64,000 bases of DNA from CAVYWD01 sp963772225 (GTDB taxonomy: Bacteria > Myxococcota > Myxococcia > Myxococcales > UBA5297). The notes under the pieces are model-generated. The model was not told the origin of the DNA, made no database searches, and was given only the letters and a program-made list of their open reading frames with translations. Shown one piece after another: positions 20,467 through 27,043 of the stretch. A program made the position numbers and the translations under genes. The DNA is taken from positions 682,001 through 746,000 of the forward strand of contig CAVYWD010000003.1 of assembly GCA_963772225.1 (NCBI GenBank), in the 5' to 3' direction. How positions within the stretch are numbered: position 1 is the stretch's first letter; each line of letters starts with the position of its first letter.

Positions 20467-22041
20467 GTGAAGCGCGGCAAAAAAGGGTCGGTGGCCGCAG
20501 AGCGCCAGCGCGCGCCAGAGGCGATGAGAATCCGCTTTCCGCGCATCACCGGCGGGCTCATCCTCGCCCAGGTGGGCCTCTTCGCGGCCATGGCGCTCCG
20601 TGGGCCCCTGGATCAGGACGCCCTGGTGGCGTGGGGGGCGAAGGCCGCGCCTCTGATGATCGACGCGGGCCAGCTCTGGCGTCTCCTGGCGGCGAACCTG
20701 CTCCACGAGAGCGCGCTGCACATCGGGTTCAATCTGTTCGTGTTGTTCAACGTGGGCGGCGCCCTGGAGCACCTCTACCGGCCGCTGGACTACGGGCTCA
20801 TCCTGCTCGCGAGCGCGTTGGGGTCGACCCTTCTGAGCCTCGGGGTGCTGCCGGGCGCGGTGACCGCGGGGTCGAGCGGTCTCGTCTTCGGGGCGATGGG
20901 CGCCCTGGCCGTGTTTGGATTGCGGCATCGAGAGCTCTTGCCGGAGCGGTACCGGGGGTTCCTCCAGGAGGCGACCATACCAGCAGTGTTGGTGTTCCTC
21001 TATTTCGGATTCACCTCCGCGGGCGTCGACAACTGGGCGCACCTGGGGGGACTGGCGGCGGGTGCCGGGGCGGCGGCGCTGGTGTCGCCGGCGGGAAAGG
21101 CGGCCGGCGGCGGCAGGAGGCGGCTGCTCTGGAGGGCGAGCCCCTTCGCGCTGGTCGCGGCGGCCATCGGCGTGGGGGGCGCGATGCTTTCGCGGGGGCC
21201 GGCGCGGATGCAGGGGGCGCGCGACGACGCCTTTGGGTTGGAAGCCGAGGTGCCGGCGCTCTGGCGGCGAGGCGCGGAGCGGTTCGGGCAGCTGGCGTAC
21301 TCGAACGGGCTCGCGGGGCTGGGGAGGGCATCGTTCACGGCGGGCGTGCAGCTTTTGGGGCCGGGCGGGCTGGAGGGCGCGGCGAGGGCGTTCGAGGAGC
21401 GAGAGCTGCGCGGGCAGGAGGTCGAGGCCGGGAAGGTCGAGGACGCCGTGGCGGCGGGGCGGCCGGCGAAGCGGCTGGAGGCGCGGACCGCGGTCGACGG
21501 GGTGGCGGAGCGGCTGAGGGCGTACTTCGTGGCGCGCGGAGAGCTCGTTTACGAGCTGGTCTATGAGTGGCCGGAGCGCTATCCGGCGTACGAGCGTCGG
21601 GTGGATGAGATGGCGGCTTCGCTGAGGCTGGTCGAGCCGAGGGCTGCGCGCGAGGCGCGAGGGCGGGCGCTCCTGGAGCCGACCGCAGCGAGTCTGATGG
21701 CGCTGGGGGTGACGCTGGGCCGGTTGGGGGAAACGGCGGGGGCCCAGGCCGCGGCGGAGGAGGCGACGCGGCGCGGCCCGGGGGTGGCGGAGACGGAGGG
21801 CTTGGCGGCGCTGGCCGAGGCGCTTCTGGGTCAGGGGCGGACCGAGGAGGGTTGCCGACTCGCGCAAGCGGCGGCGGAGGCCCAGCCGGAGAGCGCGGCA
21901 GGGCTCGAGGCCCTGGCGGATTGCTCGGCCGCGAGACGAGATTGGAAGGCCATGCGCTCCTACTTGGAAAGGGCGGCAGCCGCTGCGCCGGGGGACGACC
22001 GGCTCCGGGCGAGGCTGGGGGAAGCGAAGGGGAAAAGATGA
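20467..22041 (+). CDS. Rhomboid-family intramembrane serine protease with TPR-like C-terminal domain
   Basis: The N-terminal 210 residues form a rhomboid membrane domain. The catalytic serine is in TAGSSGLVFGAMGA (about residue 137), the second catalytic residue is the histidine in DNWAHLGGLAAG (about 190), and an HIGFN stretch lies in the second membrane segment. The C-terminal 300 residues are soluble, alanine-rich helical repeats (TPR-like) facing one side of the membrane, probably for protein contacts. Rhomboids cleave transmembrane substrates. The target here is unknown. The start is GTG at 20467. It is followed by the tRNA promoter. Confidence 0.85.
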   Translation: MKRGKKGSVAAERQRAPEAMRIRFPRITGGLILAQVGLFAAMALRGPLDQDALVAWGAKAAPLMIDAGQLWRLLAANLLHESALHIGFNLFVLFNVGGALEHLYRPLDYGLILLASALGSTLLSLGVLPGAVTAGSSGLVFGAMGALAVFGLRHRELLPERYRGFLQEATIPAVLVFLYFGFTSAGVDNWAHLGGLAAGAGAAALVSPAGKAAGGGRRRLLWRASPFALVAAAIGVGGAMLSRGPARMQGARDDAFGLEAEVPALWRRGAERFGQLAYSNGLAGLGRASFTAGVQLLGPGGLEGAARAFEERELRGQEVEAGKVEDAVAAGRPAKRLEARTAVDGVAERLRAYFVARGELVYELVYEWPERYPAYERRVDEMAASLRLVEPRAAREARGRALLEPTAASLMALGVTLGRLGETAGAQAAAEEATRRGPGVAETEGLAALAEALLGQGRTEEGCRLAQAAAEAQPESAAGLEALADCSAARRDWKAMRSYLERAAAAAPGDDRLRARLGEAKGKR

Positions 22042-22047
22042 TCCGGC

Positions 22048-22076
22048 TTGACACTGAAAGGGCCGAAGGCTACAAG
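22048..22076 (+). promoter_or_regulatory. Sigma-70-like promoter for the tRNA-Val/tRNA-Asp pair
   Basis: A perfect -35 box TTGACA (22048-22053) is followed by a 17-nt spacer and the -10-like TACAAG (22071-22076, 4 of 6 consensus bases). Transcription would start near 22083, about 25 nt before tRNA-Val. The spacing and position fit a strong tRNA promoter in otherwise GC-rich DNA. Confidence 0.65.
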
Positions 22077-22108
22077 GCTCCGCGTTCTGTGGGCGGCCCC
22101 ACGGCAAT

Positions 22109-22180
22109 GGGCGGATAGCTCAGGGGTAGAGCACTGGCCTTACAAGCCGGGGGTCGCAGGTTCGAAACCTGCTCCGCCCA
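22109..22180 (+). tRNA. tRNA-Val (anticodon UAC)
   Basis: A full cloverleaf is visible. The acceptor stem GGGCGGA pairs with TCCGCCC. The D-arm is GCTC/GAGC. The anticodon loop CTTACAA carries TAC, and the T-arm is GCAGG TTCGAAA CCTGC with discriminator A. No encoded CCA follows. It lies 13 nt ahead of tRNA-Asp, presumably in one transcript. Confidence 0.97.
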
Positions 22181-22193
22181 CTTTGAGATTTTT

Positions 22194-22267
22194 GGGGTGG
22201 TAGTTAAGCTGGTTATAACGTCGGCCTGTCACGCCGAAGGGCGCGGGTTCGAGTCCCGTCCACCCCG
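22194..22267 (+). tRNA. tRNA-Asp (anticodon GUC)
   Basis: A full cloverleaf is visible. The acceptor stem GGGGTGG pairs with CCACCCC. The anticodon stem is TCGGC/GCCGA with loop CTGTCAC (GTC), the T-arm is GCGGG TTCGAGT CCCGT, and the discriminator is G. The serine recombinase gene on the opposite strand ends inside it at 22229, so the tRNA 3' half is the likely left boundary and candidate attachment site of the prophage. Confidence 0.97.
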
Positions 22268-23893
22268 CTGAAAGCGACGAGTTTCAAACACTTCGTCGCG
22301 CGTCTCCATGGCGGCTCCGGTCCTAAACGGCCGTAGCCGCCATGTTATTTTGGTGCGGAGCCGGTCCCGGTGGTCGATGACGACCTCCTGCACGACCAAC
22401 CGGACCAGCCGCGTCTTCTGCGTCTGCGGGAGCGTCTGCCAGAGCTCGGAGAATCGGGCCAAAGACGCCCGGACCTGACCGGGCGTGACCTCGGCGGTCG
22501 CCAGGCGCTCTTCCTCGGCGGCGAGTTCCTTCAGCCGGGCCTCTACGGTCTTCAGCCGGTCCTCGGCGTCTTGGAGACGGCCGGCGACGAGCTCTGCGCC
22601 TCCAGTCCCGGTGGCGATGGCGTCGACCAGTCGTCCAGACTCCTCCTTGAACCGGCGCAGCTCGCCCTGCAACCGGTCGCGCTCTTCGCGGATCTGCGGC
22701 GCGCGTGCTTCGGCCTCAATCTTCGCCCGGCTCATGATGGCCTCGACCAGGGACTCGTCGGCGACGAGCTCTCGGAGGCGCTCGAGCAGGAGGCCCTCGA
22801 GGATTGGGGCGCTGAAGCTCCGCACGGTGCAGGCGTCGGCGCCCTCGCGCGTGACGCGAGTGCAGACATAGTAGAAGTACTTCTTCTTCGCTCGGCCGAC
22901 CGCATGATTCGGGCTCATCGCCCGGTTGCAGGGCCCGCAGCGCACCAGGCCCTGGAGCAGGAACTCGTACTCGCGCGGGCCGGTGCGGAAGTGCGGGTGG
23001 TGGGGCTGAGCGAGGAGCTTCTGGACGCGCTCGAAGACCGCCTCCTCGACGATGGCGGTGTGCAGGCCGACGTAGAGCTTCTCATGGTGCGCCACCTTCC
23101 CGATGTAGGTCGGGTTGTGCAGTAGGCGGTCCAGGGTCACCTTGTCGAAGGGGGCGCCGCCAATGCGATGGCCGGCCGACGTGGTCCACGCCTTCGTGCG
23201 GTAGCCCTTCTCGTTGATGGCGGCGATCGCGCGGAGCAACGACATCTCCTCGAGGTAGGTCTGGAAAATGTCGCGGACGATGGGGGCCTCGGACTCGTTG
23301 ATGACCAACCGGCTCCGCTCCCTGTCGATGTCGTAGCCGAGGATTGGCTTGCCACCGCACCACCTGCCGTTGCGGCGAGCGGCGGCGATCTTGTCTCGCG
23401 TCCGCTCGCCGATCAGCTCCCGCTCGTATTGGGCGAAGGAGAGCAGCAGGTTCAACATCAGCTTGCCCTGGGAGGTGGCGGTGTTGAACTCCTGGGTGGC
23501 GGAGGCGAAGTCCACCTCGTGCTCCTCAAGCAGGTTCCAGACCTCGTAGAACTGGGAGATGCTGCGGCTGATCCGGTCGATCTTGTAGGCGACGATGACG
23601 TCGACCTTGCCCTCGGCGACGTCGGCGAGCAGGAGTTTCAGGGCTGGTCGCTCGAGAGTGCCTCCCGAGAATCCCGCGTCGGTGTAGGTCTTGGCGTGGA
23701 CCCACTTGCGCGCGATGGCGGGGTCGGATGCGCGGATGGCGATGTAGTTCTTGCAGATCTCCTCTTGGGCCTGGAGCGAGTTGTATTCGAGCATCGCCTG
23801 CTCGTCGGTCGAGACGCGCGCATAGATGGCGCAGCGGCGAGTGGACGGGGCGTCGACCTTCGGGGCGTTCTTTGCGCTTTTAGTGGTTCGCAT
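22229..23893 (-). CDS. Large serine recombinase (phage integrase candidate)
   Basis: This 554-residue site-specific recombinase probably integrates and excises the element. The N-terminal resolvase domain has the catalytic serine in YARVSTDEQ (about residue 31) and conserved arginines (YKIDRISRSI, ERELIGERTRDKI). The recombinase domain is followed by a zinc-ribbon-like region with Cys pairs (RCGPCNRAM and a later C). A coiled-coil segment rich in Glu/Arg comes next, as in large serine integrases. The ATG at 23893 has a G-rich ribosome-binding site. The last 11 residues (GGRDSNPRPSA) are encoded antisense to tRNA-Asp, so the natural C-terminus may have been altered by insertion. Confidence 0.9.
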   Translation of the reverse strand: MRTTKSAKNAPKVDAPSTRRCAIYARVSTDEQAMLEYNSLQAQEEICKNYIAIRASDPAIARKWVHAKTYTDAGFSGGTLERPALKLLLADVAEGKVDVIVAYKIDRISRSISQFYEVWNLLEEHEVDFASATQEFNTATSQGKLMLNLLLSFAQYERELIGERTRDKIAAARRNGRWCGGKPILGYDIDRERSRLVINESEAPIVRDIFQTYLEEMSLLRAIAAINEKGYRTKAWTTSAGHRIGGAPFDKVTLDRLLHNPTYIGKVAHHEKLYVGLHTAIVEEAVFERVQKLLAQPHHPHFRTGPREYEFLLQGLVRCGPCNRAMSPNHAVGRAKKKYFYYVCTRVTREGADACTVRSFSAPILEGLLLERLRELVADESLVEAIMSRAKIEAEARAPQIREERDRLQGELRRFKEESGRLVDAIATGTGGAELVAGRLQDAEDRLKTVEARLKELAAEEERLATAEVTPGQVRASLARFSELWQTLPQTQKTRLVRLVVQEVVIDHRDRLRTKITWRLRPFRTGAAMETRDEVFETRRFQRGGRDSNPRPSA

Positions 23894-23909
23894 GGTGATC
23901 GCCCCCCGG

Positions 23910-24450
23910 TTACGCCGCGTCTTCCCTGAGGTCGACCGAGGCGTCGGCTGCATCGACTGGGCGCAAGGATATTGCGGTCGATTCCGCTGATCCCTCCTGG
24001 GCGGCCAGCTGGCGTATCAGGTCCAAGATCAGCTTGCCCTTGGGAGTCGAGGTGTCGAAGTCCGGGGTGACCGAGGCGAAATCAACTTTGTGTCCCTCGA
24101 GGAGCTTCAAGACCTCGTACAGGTGTGAGGTGCTCCGGCTTACTCGGTCGATATGCGAGGCGATGACGACGTCAATCCTACCTGCCGCAGCATCCGCGAG
24201 CAGTTGCTCGAGGGCCGGCCTCTTCAGCGTGATGCCCGAGTACGAGGAGTCCGCATAGGTGCCACTGTAGATCCACTTGGCCCGGGCTGTGGGGTCGAGG
24301 GCGTGGCAATCAATAAGGTTTCTGCAGAATCTCCTCCTGGGCCTGGAGCGAGTCGGGATTGAGCGGGTCTCCGTCTATTGCGACGTGCGCGTAGACGGCG
24401 CATCTGCGGGATGGAATGGTCTTTTGCGTCTCGGTCCTGGATTCATTCAT
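23910..24450 (-). pseudogene. Decayed N-terminal fragment of a second serine recombinase
   Basis: Read leftward from an ATG at 24450, this segment matches the N-terminal domain of the adjacent recombinase (CAVYAHVAIDG, SLQAQEEIL, GITLKRPALEQLLADAA, SHIDRVSRS, GHKVDFASVTPDFDTSTPKGKLILDL). The catalytic serine position is alanine (codon 24379-24381). A stop and a 1-base frame change occur near 24320. The sequence diverges after the LAAQE stretch and ends at 23910, 17 nt before the intact recombinase start. It looks like an old tandem duplicate that has lost its active site and C-terminal domains. Its start overlaps the upstream small gene by 4 nt, suggesting it was once translated in an operon. 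Confidence 0.8.
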
Positions 24451-24707
24451 CTGAGTTCTCCGCGGCTTTCAGGAAGGCGCGCAATTGCGCATTCCGGGAC
24501 GTCATAAACGCTCTGTGCGCCGCGCACATCAAGAGGAAGGGCCGCAGCGGACGCAGACTTTCTCGCGCGCCATTGGCGAGTCTTTTCGCGATTGCGCTCG
24601 GCGGCCATTCGACGCATTCCGCTGAGAAGAATCTCGGCCGCGGCGGCGAGGCGCTCTTCGCGCGAGAGGTCGAATTCCGGGAACCACGGGTTTGTTGAGT
24701 CGCTCAT
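24447..24707 (-). CDS. Small recombinase-associated protein of unknown function
   Basis: The 86-residue product starts MSDSTNPWFPEFDLSREERL and contains AAAAEILLSGMRRMAAER, an amphipathic helical stretch. From general experience, small proteins with an SREER..AEIL pattern are common directly upstream of serine recombinases in phages and islands. Their function is not known to me. It is the first gene of the leftward arm, overlaps the recombinase remnant by ATGA, and ends in a basic, serine-rich tail. The start ATG at 24707 is preferred over one 9 codons upstream because the recognisable sequence begins there. Confidence 0.65.
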   Translation of the reverse strand: MSDSTNPWFPEFDLSREERLAAAAEILLSGMRRMAAERNREKTRQWRARKSASAAALPLDVRGAQSVYDVPECAIARLPESRGELR

Positions 24708-25666
24708 GGGCGCAGCCCGCTGAGCAATCTCCATACCGAGGGCGGCGGGAGCGGGGATTTGGCTCCGTCGACGGCTTGGTCAATGCGGCCAGAGGCGCGC
24801 TCCTAGGTAAGGGCCATGGCGGAGGGCCGAGCTGTCGCCAGCGTCTGCGATGCGGGCCTAAACGGTTCCTGGTGCCCGTGGCGGTCAGGACGAGGGCAAC
24901 GTCCATCTCGGCGCCGGTGCCGGTGCCGGGCGAGACCCCTTGAGTGAGCCACTGCGGACCTGGAGCGCGCGAGGGCGGTGAGGCAGAAGCCGCCCGCGAA
25001 TCGGGCCAAAGCGCTCCCTGATTCGGGCCAAATCGCCTCCTGCTCAGACGTACAGGAGGCGATTTGGCCCGAACCGAGAGATGAGGGTTCGCGGGGGTAT
25101 TTACCGAGTGAACTCGAGGCGTTGACGCTGAGATGGGGCGCCGCGAATCGGGCCACAGCGCTCCCTGATTCGGGCCAAATCGCCTCCTGTTCAGATGTAC
25201 AGGAGGCGATTTGGCCCGAACCGAGAGATGAGGGTTCGCGGAGGTATTTACCGAGTGAACTCGAGGCGTTGACCCTGAGATGGGGCGCCGCGAATCGGGC
25301 CACGGCTCTCCCTGATTCGGGCCAAATCGCCTCCTGTTCAGATGTACAGGAGGCGATTTGGCCCGAATCGGCCGGAGCCCTCTCTGAGCTAGCCGCTCGC
25401 TACCGCGCTAGGCGCTGAGTAGATGGACCTCGGCGTTCGGGCCAGAAATCGGTCCCTCCACTCTGAAGTGCGCCGCGGGCGCGGCCGGCGAGTGCTTCTC
25501 AGAACCCGAGATGCACTCGGTGACGTTGTCGGTTCCCCTCAAGCACTTGCGTGCTGGCACCTGGCTTGCTCAGGCGACGGCGCACGCCGCGAGCTGCCGC
25601 GCCAACTCCGTGCCCTCGGCCAGTCCGCAGAGCACGCGCTCGAGCCTTGCCCACGAGAGGGAACCG
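24708..25666. other. Divergent control region without a convincing gene
   Basis: This 959-nt stretch separates the leftward recombinase arm from the rightward early genes. It is the natural place for early promoters and operators. It contains 147-bp tandem repeats (24995-25371). Long open frames exist on both strands here because the repeat length is a multiple of three and the DNA is GC-rich. None has a family-like product or a strong ribosome-binding site. No repressor gene was recognised. Confidence 0.6.
24995..25371. repeat. 147-bp tandem repeat, about 2.6 copies, each with a 21-22-bp perfect hairpin
   Basis: Copies begin at 24995, 25142 and 25289. Each contains TTCGGGCCAAATCGCCTCCTG and its exact reverse complement about 10 nt later (for example 25022-25042 with 25053-25073). 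The core CGGGCCA also appears once more in direct orientation at the start of each copy. Copies differ by only a few bases. The period of 147 is a multiple of 3, so a 49-residue peptide repeat is open on both strands. The hairpins rather than the peptide look like the conserved element. Operator array, structured RNA or recombination site are all possible. Confidence 0.9.
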
Positions 25667-25909
25667 ATGAACGACCGCAGCACTACGCCGACTCCGTCGC
25701 CCGGCCCGGAATACCTGGTGCGTCTCCCCGGCCTCTTCCGACGCTGGGAGCTGAGCCAGGTCATCGACGCCGAGCGCGAGTTCATCGTCGAGGAGGCCGG
25801 CGAGGACCAGAGCGGCACGATGCTCTTTCGGATCTTCTCGAGCCGCCGCTCCGCCTCAGGTGACGACGCGCGGCGAGCCCCCGCCCGCGCCGCCGGAGGT
25901 GGCGCATGA
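25667..25909 (+). CDS. Small early phage protein of unknown function
   Basis: The 80-residue product begins MNDRSTTPTPSPGPEYLVRL and has a compact core (LFRRWELSQVIDAEREFIVEEAG) and a basic low-complexity tail. I do not recognise a family. A ribosome-binding site GAGAGGGAACC precedes the ATG, and the stop overlaps the next gene's start by 4 nt (ATGA). Coupled translation with the nuclease gene makes it likely to be real. It opens the rightward early operon. Confidence 0.6.
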   Translation: MNDRSTTPTPSPGPEYLVRLPGLFRRWELSQVIDAEREFIVEEAGEDQSGTMLFRIFSSRRSASGDDARRAPARAAGGGA

Positions 25910-26955
25910 TTTCCCTCCCCGCTCACCCGAGCTCGCCGTCCGGCGAGCGCATCCTCACCAGCTACACGATGTGGAACCTCTTCCGGAACTGCCGCAAGGC
26001 GGTCTACTGGCGGTACGTCCTCCAGGTCGCGCCGCTCGAGCAGGCGCGCACCCTCGCGTTCGGCACGCTCATCCACGCCTGCCTTGAGCTCTGGCACGGG
26101 ACCCGAGATCTCGGCGCCGCCCTCGAGCTGATCGCCCGCTCCTTTCCCAACCACGCTCATGACGAGGAGCAGCGCCGCGTCTGGCACCTCGCCACCGCGA
26201 TGCTCAAAGGCTACGCGGCCCGGTACCCGGCCGAGGACTTCGAGGTCATCCACCTCGAGCGCACCTTCGAGGGCGAGATCGTCAACCCTGAGACCGGCGC
26301 CGCGAGCCGCACCTTCATGCTCGGCGGCAAGGTCGACGGCGTCGTCCGGCAGAGCGGCGAGTACTTCTTGCTGGAGACGAAGACGGCGTCCTCGATCGAC
26401 GCCAGCTATCTCGAGCGCCTTTGGACGGACTTCCAGGTCACCCTCTACACGCACTACATCGAGCAGGCGCTCGGGATCCACATCGCCGGCATCCTCTACA
26501 ACATCCTCGTGAAGGCGCGCCTGCAGCAGAGCGCGGGCGAGACCGAGGCCGAGTACGAGGCGCGCCGGGCCGCGCTCATCGCGAAGTCGAAGACCGGCAA
26601 GACCAGCGCGAAGCGCCGCCTCCCGGAGACCGACGAGGAATTCCAGGCGCGGCTCGCCGCGAAGTACGCCGAGCCCGGCAGCTTTCACCGCGAGCCGCTC
26701 CACGTTTCCCCGGACCAGGTTCGCGCGCTCCGCTCCGAGCTGTGGGAGCTGACGCAGGCCTACCTCGACGCGCGCCGCCGCGACGCCTGGTACCAGAACA
26801 CCTCGTTCTGCTTCCACTACGGGCGCCCCTGCGAATACTTCCCGCTCTGCCGCTCGGGCGGCAATCCCATCGTTCTCGAGAACTTCTATTGCCGAAAGGC
26901 TCCCAACGAGGAGCTGCAATCCGGCTCTGTGACTGAGGACGCCCCGGCTTTCTGA
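25906..26955 (+). CDS. Cas4/RecB-like PD-(D/E)XK nuclease with likely Fe-S cluster
   Basis: The 349-residue protein has the PD-(D/E)XK core visible as GGKVDGVV and, a strand later, LLETKTAS (the E-x-K pair). A cysteine in NLFRNCRKAVYW near residue 30 and a C-terminal CFHYGRPCEYFPLC cluster give the four cysteines typical of Cas4/AddB-type iron-sulfur nucleases. In phage early modules, such exonucleases generate single strands for annealing or recombination. Its place directly before a Sak4-like ATPase and an SSB-like protein supports a recombination role. Confidence 0.8.
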   Translation: MISLPAHPSSPSGERILTSYTMWNLFRNCRKAVYWRYVLQVAPLEQARTLAFGTLIHACLELWHGTRDLGAALELIARSFPNHAHDEEQRRVWHLATAMLKGYAARYPAEDFEVIHLERTFEGEIVNPETGAASRTFMLGGKVDGVVRQSGEYFLLETKTASSIDASYLERLWTDFQVTLYTHYIEQALGIHIAGILYNILVKARLQQSAGETEAEYEARRAALIAKSKTGKTSAKRRLPETDEEFQARLAAKYAEPGSFHREPLHVSPDQVRALRSELWELTQAYLDARRRDAWYQNTSFCFHYGRPCEYFPLCRSGGNPIVLENFYCRKAPNEELQSGSVTEDAPAF

Positions 26956-27043
26956 TCGCCTTCTGACGCCATTCAAAGCCCTTCACCCCGCGACGCCAAA
27001 AGCGCCGCGATCACCCCCGCTGTACCCAAAAACAGGAGAGGAA

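Noticed and set aside
24995..25371. CRISPR array
   Set aside because: The repeat unit is 147 bp with no unique spacers and no cas genes nearby; the Cas4-like nuclease belongs to the phage recombination operon.
24978..25418. A 146-codon frame made of a 49-residue repeated peptide
   Set aside because: The repeat is open on both strands, lacks a good ribosome-binding site, and the conserved feature is the DNA palindrome rather than the peptide; not annotated as a gene.
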